The notes beneath the pieces are model-generated. The model saw nothing but the letters and a program-made list of their open reading frames with translations, was not told the origin of the DNA and searched no databases. The position numbers and the translations under genes are program-made. DNA of 16,990 bases from Myxococcales bacterium (lineage in GTDB: Bacteria > Myxococcota_C > UBA6777), in the NCBI GenBank assembly GCA_027005175.1, contig JALTMC010000245.1:4401-21390 (forward strand), written 5' to 3'. This document shows, one piece after another, positions 1-7,019 of the stretch. Numbering within the stretch: the stretch's first letter is position 1; every line of letters begins with the position of its first letter.

Positions 1-405
1 ATCCACACCAAACTGAACCGATGGATAGAGTCCGAATGCTGAAGAGAAACGATTCTCTCCTTTTGGCTGAATCGTATGACATGAGTTCTCTACCCTCCAA
101 GGTGTGGCCTTCCACGTCAAGGCACCAAAACAAGCCTGACAAAACAGATGCCACACGTTGTCACTCTCCGCAGGGGATTCCCCCAAACTCTGCGCTAGAA
201 GTTGCTCTGTTGCTTCTTGGAGAGACTCTTGATGTAGTCCAGGCAAAGGCATGATCTCCCCCCACCCTGTGCAACCGTCTGCATCTGTAATTTCGATTAA
301 CAATCCATCGCGTTGATGTACAGAATGTCGTCCCACAGGTAAGGCGCGAACCAAAGGTAGAGAAAAGAACCAAAGCTGTATGGTGAGAGGACTCACAAGA
401 TCCAT
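1..405 (-). CDS. menC: o-succinylbenzoate synthase, N-terminal 135 residues (partial)
   Basis: MenC is an enolase-superfamily enzyme that dehydrates SHCHC to o-succinylbenzoate in menaquinone synthesis. Only the N-terminal capping part is here; the catalytic barrel lies beyond the window edge. I translated it by hand from the minus strand. Residues 45-56 read CTGWGEIMPLPG, the hallmark of MenC N-termini, and PSVQFGVD near residue 128 matches the conserved segment before the barrel. The ATG at 405-403 is the first start after an in-frame TAG about 18 bases upstream. It lies inside the last codons of menA, giving a 13-bp overlap that suggests translational coupling as last visible gene of the men operon. 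Identity rests on the motif and on operon position. Confidence 0.85.
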   Translation of the reverse strand, partial: MDLVSPLTIQLWFFSLPLVRALPVGRHSVHQRDGLLIEITDADGCTGWGEIMPLPGLHQESLQEATEQLLAQSLGESPAESDNVWHLFCQACFGALTWKATPWRVENSCHTIQPKGENRFSSAFGLYPSVQFGVD

Positions 406-1313
406 CCTATGGAAAAGAAAATACTAAATAACAAAAGAAGCTGGCCTGTTCGAGCAAGAGCACGATTTAAAACAGCCCCTTCCCGCGAAGTAAACACGAC
501 CTTCACCGTGGGAATGGCGAGAAAGAGGATCAGAGAGGCTCCTATGGCGTAAGGGTGTTTTCCGGTATGAAGATACGCAACCACAGGAAGCGCACAAGCC
601 AGAAATAAGCAGAGCACATACTCCAATCGTGCAAAGGTGACACCAAATCGAACAGCCAGAGTTTTTTTGTGGGCCTCTCGGTCGTTATCGATGTCTCGCA
701 AATTATTGACAGTGAGTAGACCCGTTGCGATCAATCCGGGCGCAAAGCCCATCATGAGAATCAGGGGTGAGATAGTGAGTGTTTGTAAATAATAAGTTCC
801 ACCGACAGCGACAGGTCCAAAGAAGATCAGCACAAAGAGGTCAGCCAATCCTGTATATGCGAGAGCATAAGGTCCACTGGTATAGAGGACTCCAGAGGCA
901 ACAGACAGCACTCCAATCACAACGATAGGCCATCCCCCCCGAAGCATCAAAGGAAGACCTGCCAGAACAGCCAAGCCAAAGACACTGATAAAAGCCCACT
1001 TCATCGTAGCCGGTGTAACGAGCCCTGCTTGAGTAACACGCACGGGCCCCAGTCGCTTTTCGTTGTCTGCTCCTTTGAGAAAGTCAAAGTAATCGTTCGC
1101 CAAGTTGGTCCCAATTTGAATAAGCAAAGCTCCCAACCCACAAAACAAAGCAGCAGGAAGATAAAAAACACCACCCCCCCAAGCCAGCGCAACTCCCATC
1201 AAAACAGGCGCGATCGCAGCCCCCAAAGTTTTGGGACGAATGGCCATCATCACGATCTGAAATCGCGATGAGGTGTGGTCTTCTTTGCTCTGATTCTTCG
1301 ATGGATTCAACAA
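393..1313 (-). CDS. menA: 1,4-dihydroxy-2-naphthoate polyprenyltransferase
   Basis: This is a UbiA-superfamily integral membrane enzyme, 306 residues, that attaches a polyprenyl chain to DHNA with loss of CO2, giving demethylmenaquinone. The two Asp-rich Mg/prenyl-diphosphate motifs are present: NLANDYFDFLKGAD around residue 90 and NNLRDIDNDREAHKKTLA around residue 203, separated by hydrophobic helices (about eight or nine in all). The start is most likely TTG at 1313 or the adjacent TTG at 1310, because GGAGG lies 5 or 8 bases upstream. An ATG pair at 1250 has no such site and would remove about 21 residues. It follows menD by 90 bp, and its 3' end overlaps menC. The non-ATG start with a strong ribosome site may tune its level relative to menD. 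Confidence 0.95.
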   Translation of the reverse strand: MLNPSKNQSKEDHTSSRFQIVMMAIRPKTLGAAIAPVLMGVALAWGGGVFYLPAALFCGLGALLIQIGTNLANDYFDFLKGADNEKRLGPVRVTQAGLVTPATMKWAFISVFGLAVLAGLPLMLRGGWPIVVIGVLSVASGVLYTSGPYALAYTGLADLFVLIFFGPVAVGGTYYLQTLTISPLILMMGFAPGLIATGLLTVNNLRDIDNDREAHKKTLAVRFGVTFARLEYVLCLFLACALPVVAYLHTGKHPYAIGASLILFLAIPTVKVVFTSREGAVLNRALARTGQLLLLFSIFFSIGWIL

Positions 1314-1316
1314 GAG

Positions 1317-1324
1317 ATCCTCCC
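1317..1324 (-). promoter_or_regulatory. Strong ribosome-binding site deciding the TTG start of menA
   Basis: On the minus strand GGGAGGAT is followed by CTC and then TTG TTG. The spacing is 5 or 8 bases from GGAGG to the two candidate TTG codons. It is the clearest Shine-Dalgarno sequence in the operon and argues for a TTG start rather than the internal ATG pair. Confidence 0.75.
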
Positions 1325-1372
1325 GCTTCTATCGGAAACTCAACAAAAAGATGAAATCGCTTTGCGGCAAAC

Positions 1373-1472
1373 TCTATCGTTAACAATGTCGGACACACAG
1401 CATTCAATGTTCGGACATGAGAGACTCACAGGGTTGCAGCCCCCATCTATCGTTAACAATGTCGGACACACA
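1373..1472. repeat. Direct repeat spanning the menD 3' end
   Basis: A 27-base string at 1446-1472, within the final codons of menD, recurs exactly at 1373-1399 in the menD-menA gap. The offset is 73 bases, and similarity continues a few bases further with two mismatches (to 1407 and 1480). The shared core includes TCGTTAACAATGTCGGACAC. It looks like a short tandem duplication of the menD tail. Confidence 0.85.
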
Positions 1473-3233
1473 ACGTTCAAAGGTGCGATAAAAATCGACA
1501 TTCGTTTCGCGTTGTGTTTGGACCTCGATCAGGCGGGGTCTCCCGCTTTTGACGGCCCGATCATACGCTTCCCTTAATGCTGAGATGGAGCTTACAGTGG
1601 AAGCTTGCATCCCCAAACTACGAGCAATGGGCGCAAGTGTATGTGTGTGAGGTGTGATAAAATGAGATAGAAACACATCGTCAAATTGAGCAATGGGTAA
1701 AAATCCAAAGATACCACCCCCCTGATTGTTATTGACAACGATCGTGAGAGGCAATTGGGTTTGTTGAAGCAAAAACAAAGAGTTCAGATCGTGCAGTAGA
1801 GACAGATCCCCCAGCACCAACGTTCCCGACTGACCGGAGCCTTTGACCATACCCATGGCCGTCGCAATAAGGCCGTCAATACCACTTGCACCACGATTCG
1901 CCCCGACAGTGATGGTCTCATGCAGTCCAGAGGCAAAGAGGTCCCAGTCGCGAATGGGCATGCTGTTGCCGAGAAAAAGCGTATGAGAAGCTGGGAGTTG
2001 ACGAGACAAGAAGTAAGCAATCGCAGGTTCATGCAGTGGCGGAGAGTTGGAAGAGCCAGAGGCCGTCAACTCTGTTGGTTCCATCAACAAAGCAATCGAC
2101 TGACGAAGTTCCTGCCCGATGCTCCGCCAGCTCTCTATCCAGGAAGACTCCACACGCGGAGGGAGCTGGTCTTTCAATCTTTCACAACAGAGACCGGGGT
2201 CTGCCTCCAGTCGCCAGGAGACACAGTGTTCCGGGTCCATTCGCTCCGGATGGCTGTGTATCTGAATATAACGAGTCTCCCTATTCTCTTTGAGCAGATG
2301 CAAAAACCACTTTGACAGCAGCGGCCCTCCCAGATGCAAGATCACATCAGGTCGATGCGATTCAAGCCATGATGGTTGTCGCAGCAACATATCGAAAGCC
2401 TGCATATAAGGCCAGGTAGCGTGCCCCCAACGCAGACCCGATCCGATATCGGCCAACACAGGCCAACCCAAAGATTCACAAAAAGAATGAATCGAAGCCA
2501 CATCCATCTGTGACGGCAAACGACCCACAACAACAAGACCTTTCGATGCCTGTTGGATATCGTAAAGTAAGGCTTGCAAAGAGTCTTTGGAGAGTTCCAG
2601 AGTGTTGGCAGAATAGGTCGTATAAGGTCTGGACTGTTGACTCCATGCTTCTATGGGTTGGAGATAAGGAGCGGGAACAGGACACTCTGTGGGAGCAAGA
2701 GGTTCTCGAAACATGCAGTTGAGATGAACAGGCCCAGCAGGAGCGCGACTAGCCTGATGAAATGCCTGGTCTGCCGTGGTTAAGATGGAGACCGCTGGAA
2801 CTTCGAGAGAAGGGCAAGGAAGCGTCGTGTGCCATCGCACAGAATCACCCAAGATCCCTGTTTGTTGGATCGTTTGATTGGCACAGGTTTGAAGCAGCTC
2901 AGGAGGACGATCCGCAGAACAGACAATCATCGGCACACGATCCACGGAAGCCTCGACCACAGCGGGAAGATAATTGGCAACAGCGGTTCCTGAAGTACAA
3001 AGCAAGACAGCCGGCTTTCCTGTTGCGCGTCCATAGCCCAATGCCATGAAGGCAGCCGCTCTCTCATCGATACAGATCTGTGTTTCAATATGAGGATGCC
3101 GCGCTGCTGCAACAGTGAGAGGAGTGGAGCGAGAGCCCGGCGAGACACAAAAGAAAGAGCAACCTTGACGATAGAATTCATCAACAAGCAGGGCTCCCCA
3201 CAGATGGTTAAGATTCGCAGCTTGCACACTCAT
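1404..3233 (-). CDS. menD: SEPHCHC synthase MenD (ThDP-dependent)
   Basis: MenD is a cytosolic thiamine-diphosphate enzyme that joins 2-oxoglutarate and isochorismate with decarboxylation to form SEPHCHC. The protein has 609 residues, somewhat above the usual 550-580. The N-terminal Pyr domain carries SPGSRSTPL at 31-39 and DER at 56-58, with Glu57 the expected ThDP-activating residue. The C-terminal PP domain has GNSMPIRDWD, NRGASGIDG, then GDLS at about 475 and NNNQGGGIFGFLP at 501-513, the ThDP/Mg site. The ATG at 3233 overlaps the stop of a possible 24-codon ORF as ATGA. Its last codons contain a 27-base string repeated exactly 73 bases away, just beyond the stop codon (see findings). Confidence 0.97.
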   Translation of the reverse strand: MSVQAANLNHLWGALLVDEFYRQGCSFFCVSPGSRSTPLTVAAARHPHIETQICIDERAAAFMALGYGRATGKPAVLLCTSGTAVANYLPAVVEASVDRVPMIVCSADRPPELLQTCANQTIQQTGILGDSVRWHTTLPCPSLEVPAVSILTTADQAFHQASRAPAGPVHLNCMFREPLAPTECPVPAPYLQPIEAWSQQSRPYTTYSANTLELSKDSLQALLYDIQQASKGLVVVGRLPSQMDVASIHSFCESLGWPVLADIGSGLRWGHATWPYMQAFDMLLRQPSWLESHRPDVILHLGGPLLSKWFLHLLKENRETRYIQIHSHPERMDPEHCVSWRLEADPGLCCERLKDQLPPRVESSWIESWRSIGQELRQSIALLMEPTELTASGSSNSPPLHEPAIAYFLSRQLPASHTLFLGNSMPIRDWDLFASGLHETITVGANRGASGIDGLIATAMGMVKGSGQSGTLVLGDLSLLHDLNSLFLLQQTQLPLTIVVNNNQGGGIFGFLPIAQFDDVFLSHFITPHTHTLAPIARSLGMQASTVSSISALREAYDRAVKSGRPRLIEVQTQRETNVDFYRTFERCVSDIVNDRWGLQPCESLMSEH

Positions 3234-3304
3234 CCGATATCTCTTTGACCTTCTACAAGGTCGTTTGTTGCTTGTCTCTTACTTGAGTCCACATCCACTC
3301 TCAT
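3230..3304 (-). CDS. Possible 24-residue upstream peptide coupled to menD
   Basis: This short ORF starts at ATG 3304-3302 and ends in TGA at 3232-3230, so its stop overlaps the menD ATG as ATGA, the usual arrangement for translational coupling. AAGG lies nine bases ahead of its ATG. The peptide begins MRVDVDSSKRQ and is very polar. It is built from the imperfect repeat that fills the menF-menD gap, so the frame could be accidental. I do not recognise a family. If translated, its main role may be to deliver ribosomes to menD. Confidence 0.3.
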   Translation of the reverse strand: MRVDVDSSKRQATNDLVEGQRDIG

Positions 3305-3413
3305 TTCCGTAAACCTTGTACAAGCTCCTCTGTTGTTTGAGTCTACATCCGCTCTCGTTCTTGGAAACCTTGTACAAAGTCGTCTGTTGCTTGTCTGTTG
3401 CTTGAGTCTACAT
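3249..3413. repeat. Three imperfect direct repeats in the menF-menD gap
   Basis: Units begin at about 3249, 3314 and 3368 (plus-strand view). Each starts with CCTTnTACAAg and contains a TGTTGctTGAGTCtACATC block; the first unit carries roughly 11 extra bases. The middle unit contains the perfect 10-base palindrome CTTGTACAAG, and the others have near matches. The array fills almost the whole gap between the menF stop and menD. It may be a simple tandem duplication or a spaced set of binding sites. Confidence 0.75.
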
Positions 3414-4880
3414 CTACGATGATGGCATCGCAAAAAATCCCAGAAAGGTTTTGAGTTTTTCTTCCAATTCTTGCCATTCGAGCAAAGACTGGGAGTCGGG
3501 AATAATGCCAGCACCTGTATACAGAAAGACTTGCTTTTCATGAACCAAAGCAGAGCGAATCGCGACGGCAAAGTCGGAGCCATGAGGCCCGATCCAGCCG
3601 ACGGGAGCGGCATACCAGCCACGATCAAAAGGCTCTCGTCCAGCCAGCATTTCAAGTGCTCGATGTTTGGGGTATCCGCCCACTGCAGGGGTGGGATGCA
3701 AGTATTGCAAGAGTTCCAACTCTGTCACACCTGGCTTAAGTCTTCCATGCAAGGGGCTCCACAAATGCTGGACATGACGTAATTTACGCAACACAGGCTC
3801 ACGCTCTGCATCCACAGTCTCACATAGCTCTTGTAACATCGACTCCAAAGCATCAAAAACAAGCTTTTGTTCATACCTATCTTTCGAGCTATTCAAGAGA
3901 GCCTCACCCAGCTCTTGATCCACTTCAGGGTGCAAGGAACGAGAGGTTGTTCCAGCTAGGGCGTCACAGGAGATCTCACGCATACTCCGGGAGAACAATC
4001 GCTCGGGAGATGCTCCGAGAAAGACTCTATCGCGCTGTGGTTGAAAATAAAACAAGAATGTATCGGGGTGTCTTAGCTTCGGCAACCAAGCAAGAGGCTC
4101 CGGTGTTGTGGAGAGTTGTAGCTCTGTCTCGCGAGCCCAAACGATCTTTTTCAGATGTCCCTCAGCCAATCTTAAAAAAGTATCTTCTAGAATAGCACAC
4201 CACGTGGGTCTTTCAGGTAGATCGATACGACGATGAACCGGAAGACGAGGGGCAAGAAGATGCTCCTCTGTGACCCAAGTAAGCGACGAAAGCTCCTGGC
4301 AGATTTGCTGCCATACAAGCTCTATTTTTGCTCCTGGCTCCAGCACAACAGAGCAATGAAATGTCATATGGCCGTCAGACTCCTCCAACGAGAAGCGAGG
4401 CAAGGTCCAGGCGTAAGAGCCCCATGGTTCCCAAGAAGGAGAGACTTCCCGCATCGAATCAAACCGCATCCCACCCAAAAACCGAACCCCCACAAGCTCC
4501 GGATGAAGTAGCTCCTGCATTTGTTTCATATCCTGCGACATGGAGCTTCCAAGAGAGCCTTGCAACCTCTTGGCGACTCCCACACCCGCCAGAGAGAGAG
4601 AGCCCTCACGATCCGACCAAAAGATCTTCTCCGCTTGTGGCTGCTGTGCCAACCAGAGCAGAGGATCAACAGAGACCACCGGGATCTGCAGATGAATCAG
4701 ACGAGAAGAACTCCATGACACAGAAGGGACTGGGGTATCGCTCCACGTCTGGAGTGTTTGCTCTAGCAATGCAAACGCATCGATTAATGCAAGAGGCTCT
4801 ACAGACAATACGATGGACGGAACAACAGATTCAGTCTGCACGATATGCTGTAGCATCTCGTTCGGAAGATGGAAGTCCAT
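3414..4880 (-). CDS. menF: Isochorismate synthase
   Basis: MenF converts chorismate to isochorismate and commits chorismate to menaquinone. With the ATG at 4880 the protein has 488 residues. The C-terminal chorismate-binding domain shows KKIVWAR at 244-250 (Lys245 equivalent to the general base), FLGASPERL around 287-295 (Glu293 equivalent to the general acid), DALAGT at 306-311, PTPAVGGYP at 396-404, GWYAAPVGWI at 421-430 and GAGIIPDSQSLLEW near 456-469. The N-terminal ~230 residues are divergent, as usual. The frame is open upstream to 4982, but that would overlap menG by 94 bases; the 4880 ATG leaves a normal 8-base gap after the menG stop. Anthranilate or salicylate synthase relatives share the fold, but the men neighbours settle the role. 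Confidence 0.95.
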   Translation of the reverse strand: MDFHLPNEMLQHIVQTESVVPSIVLSVEPLALIDAFALLEQTLQTWSDTPVPSVSWSSSRLIHLQIPVVSVDPLLWLAQQPQAEKIFWSDREGSLSLAGVGVAKRLQGSLGSSMSQDMKQMQELLHPELVGVRFLGGMRFDSMREVSPSWEPWGSYAWTLPRFSLEESDGHMTFHCSVVLEPGAKIELVWQQICQELSSLTWVTEEHLLAPRLPVHRRIDLPERPTWCAILEDTFLRLAEGHLKKIVWARETELQLSTTPEPLAWLPKLRHPDTFLFYFQPQRDRVFLGASPERLFSRSMREISCDALAGTTSRSLHPEVDQELGEALLNSSKDRYEQKLVFDALESMLQELCETVDAEREPVLRKLRHVQHLWSPLHGRLKPGVTELELLQYLHPTPAVGGYPKHRALEMLAGREPFDRGWYAAPVGWIGPHGSDFAVAIRSALVHEKQVFLYTGAGIIPDSQSLLEWQELEEKLKTFLGFFAMPSS

Positions 4881-4888
4881 CGCTTCAC

Positions 4889-5617
4889 TCACACCTTGTC
4901 TCCCTGGTATATCATCGAGATACCCAAAGTAAGTGGATTGGCCTTTACCTTCTGAAAGCCTGCATCTCGCATCAACTGACAAAAATCATCACCATAAGGA
5001 AACGCCTCCACGCTCTCATTCAGATAAGAGTAAGCCTGCTTATCACCCGAGACTTTCGAGCCTATCCACGGAAGGATGCGCCGAAAATAAAGCAGATACA
5101 AGCTCCGAAAGAGGAGATTGGAAGGCAATGCAAACTCAAGAATTAATGCCCGCCCCCCTGGTTTAAGCACGCGATGCATCTCTTTCAAAGCCTTCGCGAC
5201 ATTGTTGACATTGCGAATACCAAACGTAATGGTCACTGCATCAAAAGAGTTGTCCTCGGCAGGGATATCTGTGGCATCGCCGGTCAAGAGTTCGGCAGGC
5301 TGCGACAAAGAGACTTTCTTCAGCTTCTCCCGGCCAACCTCCAGCATTCCCTCCGACATATCCATTCCAACAGCATTCTGAATACGCTTCTCCAAGCGAC
5401 ACAATGCGATCAATTGGTCGCCCGTACCTGTCGCAAGATCCAACAGCGTCAAAGACTCCCCCTCCGGAAGATAGCGTGCCATCTTCTTCCGCCAGGAGTT
5501 ATCGATTCCCATCGATAACACCCGATTCAAAGGATCATAGGTCTTGGCAATCCGATCAAACATCAACCAAGTCTGTGACTTATTGGGACCACTCACGTCT
5601 ACATTAACCTCTGTCAT
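4889..5617 (-). CDS. menG: Demethylmenaquinone methyltransferase (UbiE/MenG)
   Basis: This SAM-dependent enzyme carries out the last step of menaquinone synthesis, the C-methylation of demethylmenaquinone. It is a class I methyltransferase of 242 residues, the usual UbiE length. Visible motifs are DRIAKTYDPLNRVLSMG at 21-37, LLDLATGTGD at 58-67 (SAM loop), MDMSEGML at 85-92, FDAVTITFGIRNV at 125-137 and RVLKPGGRALILEFALP at 149-165, the classic UbiE signatures. The frame is open to 5692, but AAGG lies 7 bases before the ATG at 5617 and the homologous region begins there. It lies 99 bp after aroF and 8 bp before menF. Dual use in ubiquinone synthesis cannot be excluded, but the surroundings point to menaquinone. 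Confidence 0.95.
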   Translation of the reverse strand: MTEVNVDVSGPNKSQTWLMFDRIAKTYDPLNRVLSMGIDNSWRKKMARYLPEGESLTLLDLATGTGDQLIALCRLEKRIQNAVGMDMSEGMLEVGREKLKKVSLSQPAELLTGDATDIPAEDNSFDAVTITFGIRNVNNVAKALKEMHRVLKPGGRALILEFALPSNLLFRSLYLLYFRRILPWIGSKVSGDKQAYSYLNESVEAFPYGDDFCQLMRDAGFQKVKANPLTLGISMIYQGDKV

Positions 5618-5716
5618 AACAAAACCTTGTTGCTTTAAGAAGCTCTCACCAAGTGTCGCATATCCACACGCCCAGCCCATCGAGAGAGCCAAACCCGGAC
5701 CCGATGAAAGAAACTC

Positions 5717-6658
5717 TCATAATTCTCGACCCAGAGCCGGCGCCAAACGTCTAAGCTGCTCCATCAACGAGGCAAATCGCTCCACCGTCAGACTTTGCCG
5801 ACCGTCCGACATGGCCCGAGTAGGATCGTTGTGCACCTCGATCAATAAACCATCGGCACCCGCTGCAACCGCTGCACGAGCAGCAGCCTCCACATACTCC
5901 CACTTCCCCGTACCATGACTTGGATCGGCGATCACGGGAAGATGACTTCGATGCTTTAATACTGGTATGGCATTGATGTCGAAAGTGTTGCGCGTTTCTT
6001 CCGTAAATGTACGAATACCCCGCTCACACAACATCACATTGGGATTCCCTTCTGCGAGAATGTATTCCGCAGCAAGCATGAACTCCTTCACAGTATTACT
6101 CATACCTCGCTTGAAAAGCACCGGCTTCTTACTCTTGCCAACTTCCCGCAACAAAGCAAAGTTTTGCATGTTGCGGGAGCCTAGCTGCAACACATCCGCA
6201 TACGCAGACACAAGTGGCACCAAACCGGGCTCCATCACCTCTGTGACAATCGCCAAACCTGTACGATCACGTGCTTCTGCCAGCCACTTTAAAGCCTCCT
6301 CGTGATGCCCCTGGAAACAATAGGGTGACGTCCTTGGCTTATACGCCCCACCACGCAAACCTGTCGCACCCGCCTCCTTCACTGCCTGTGCGATCTCTAC
6401 GATCTGCTCGCGACTCTCCACCGCACACGGACCCGCGATCACATGCAACCTCGAACCACCTACCTCCCCACCCAACAGCGAGAGACATGTATCCTCACGA
6501 TGATTCTCTCTGCTCGACAACAGACACTCCTGAGACCACCCCACCACCCCACCACCCTGTGATACCAAAGCATCACCCTCCCCAACAGAAACCACACCCT
6601 CCACCGACGATGCTCCTTCTGCCCTCAACCCAACTCGCTGCACTTGCTCTCTTCTCAT
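5717..6658 (-). CDS. aroF: DAHP synthase, type I-beta (3-deoxy-7-phosphoheptulonate synthase)
   Basis: This enzyme condenses PEP and erythrose 4-phosphate, the first step of the shikimate pathway. Residues 72-313 are a full catalytic barrel: [11 protein letters not shown] (metal-ligand Cys78), [64 protein letters not shown] and AMSDGRQSL. The I-beta class often carries an N-terminal ferredoxin-like feedback domain of about 70 residues. Here only about 48 residues precede the linker SRENHREDT, they are Gly/Val-rich, and a TAG lies 18 bases above the ATG. The regulatory domain is therefore shortened or degenerate. GGAAAG abuts the ATG with almost no spacer, so the start is uncertain. It heads the men genes and presumably raises chorismate supply for them. 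Confidence 0.93.
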   Translation of the reverse strand: MRREQVQRVGLRAEGASSVEGVVSVGEGDALVSQGGGVVGWSQECLLSSRENHREDTCLSLLGGEVGGSRLHVIAGPCAVESREQIVEIAQAVKEAGATGLRGGAYKPRTSPYCFQGHHEEALKWLAEARDRTGLAIVTEVMEPGLVPLVSAYADVLQLGSRNMQNFALLREVGKSKKPVLFKRGMSNTVKEFMLAAEYILAEGNPNVMLCERGIRTFTEETRNTFDINAIPVLKHRSHLPVIADPSHGTGKWEYVEAAARAAVAAGADGLLIEVHNDPTRAMSDGRQSLTVERFASLMEQLRRLAPALGREL

Positions 6659-6686
6659 CTTTCCATCACCCTGTCTCTACCCCAAA

Positions 6687-6755
6687 TCATTCATGAACAC
6701 CCTGCTGCGAACGGCAAACCCCAAATCGCAAAACCCAATACATCGTCCACATCAT
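6687..6755 (-). CDS. Putative aromatic-rich leader peptide ahead of aroF
   Basis: This is a 22-codon ORF in the leader between the predicted promoter and aroF. It starts ATG ATG TGG ACG ATG TAT TGG and contains two Trp, one Tyr and one Phe within its first 11 codons. Such a composition would suit attenuation or ribosome stalling by aromatic amino acids, products of the pathway. The ribosome site is weak (a GAG about 10 bases upstream) and TGG codons are favoured by the G-rich strand, so chance is a serious alternative. Confidence 0.25.
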   Translation of the reverse strand: MMWTMYWVLRFGVCRSQQGVHE

Positions 6756-6797
6756 TCACAAACACTCTGCCACAAACAACAGAAAGAATTTAGGCTA

Positions 6798-6819
6798 AAG
6801 TTCAAGAAGTTTTGAACTT
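6798..6819. promoter_or_regulatory. Palindrome at the predicted aroF-men transcription start
   Basis: AAGTTCAA (6798-6805) and TTGAACTT (6812-6819) are perfect inverted repeats separated by six bases. A second, overlapping inverted repeat, GAAGTT-TTG-AACTTC (6806-6820), shares the right arm. It begins about 6 bases downstream of the -10 box, where a repressor operator or a leader hairpin would sit. No run of T follows on the minus strand, so it is not an intrinsic terminator. Confidence 0.5.
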
Positions 6820-6824
6820 CGTGA

Positions 6825-6853
6825 AACATATAGATTGAGTTATGAATTGTCAA
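6825..6853 (-). promoter_or_regulatory. Sigma-70-like promoter for the aroF-men operon
   Basis: On the minus strand there is a perfect -35 TTGACA (6853-6848), a 17-base spacer and a -10 TATGTT (6830-6825, four of six matches). Transcription would start near 6818 and produce a leader of about 160 bases before aroF. This is the best promoter-like pair seen between menB and aroF. Confidence 0.55.
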
Positions 6854-6859
6854 TAGTTT

Positions 6860-7019
6860 TTCGTTGGGGGAGTGGATCGATGGGAGAGGATTGTTGGGAG
6901 GTTGGTGGTTGGGTGATTGCTTGTTAGTCGTGTCCTGGGAATGGAAAGAGTGGTTGGGTGGGTCGTGGTTATGAATCGTGCTGTGGAAATGAAGAGGGTG
7001 GTTGGGAGGGTCGTGGTTG
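6860..7019 (-). terminator. Possible Rho-dependent termination region after menB
   Basis: The menB-sense RNA from its stop to about 6860 is rich in C, poor in G and has many CC/CA/AC dinucleotides with no strong hairpin. Those are the features of Rho-utilisation sites. The aroF-men promoter follows at once. No intrinsic hairpin with a T-run was found here. This call rests on composition only. Confidence 0.35.
6925..7018. repeat. Two 48-bp imperfect tandem repeats downstream of menB
   Basis: Two units offset by 48 bases share GTGGTTGGG(t/a)GGGTCGTGGTT at 6950-6970 and 6998-7018. The plus strand is G-rich and the menB transcript strand is very C-rich and G-poor. Looser echoes continue toward 6860. 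Confidence 0.75.

Larger units (their letters stand above)
6659..7019. other. Intergenic region between menB and aroF (361 bp)
   Basis: No convincing protein gene lies here. In menB-to-aroF direction it holds the C-rich 48-bp repeats, the TTGACA promoter, the palindrome and the aromatic-rich mini-ORF, each listed separately. A 135-residue minus-strand frame crossing the repeats overlaps the menB 3' end out of frame; it is Asn/Pro/His-rich and looks like translated repeat. Confidence 0.7.

Noticed and set aside
4328-5146. 272-residue plus-strand open frame
   Set aside because: It is antisense to menF and menG, lacks a ribosome site or recognisable domain, and has shadow-frame composition.
6536-6557. 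G-quadruplex in the aroF 5' coding region (minus strand)
   Set aside because: Only three runs of three or more G occur, separated by GG pairs; explained by Gly/Val codons and weak as a quadruplex.
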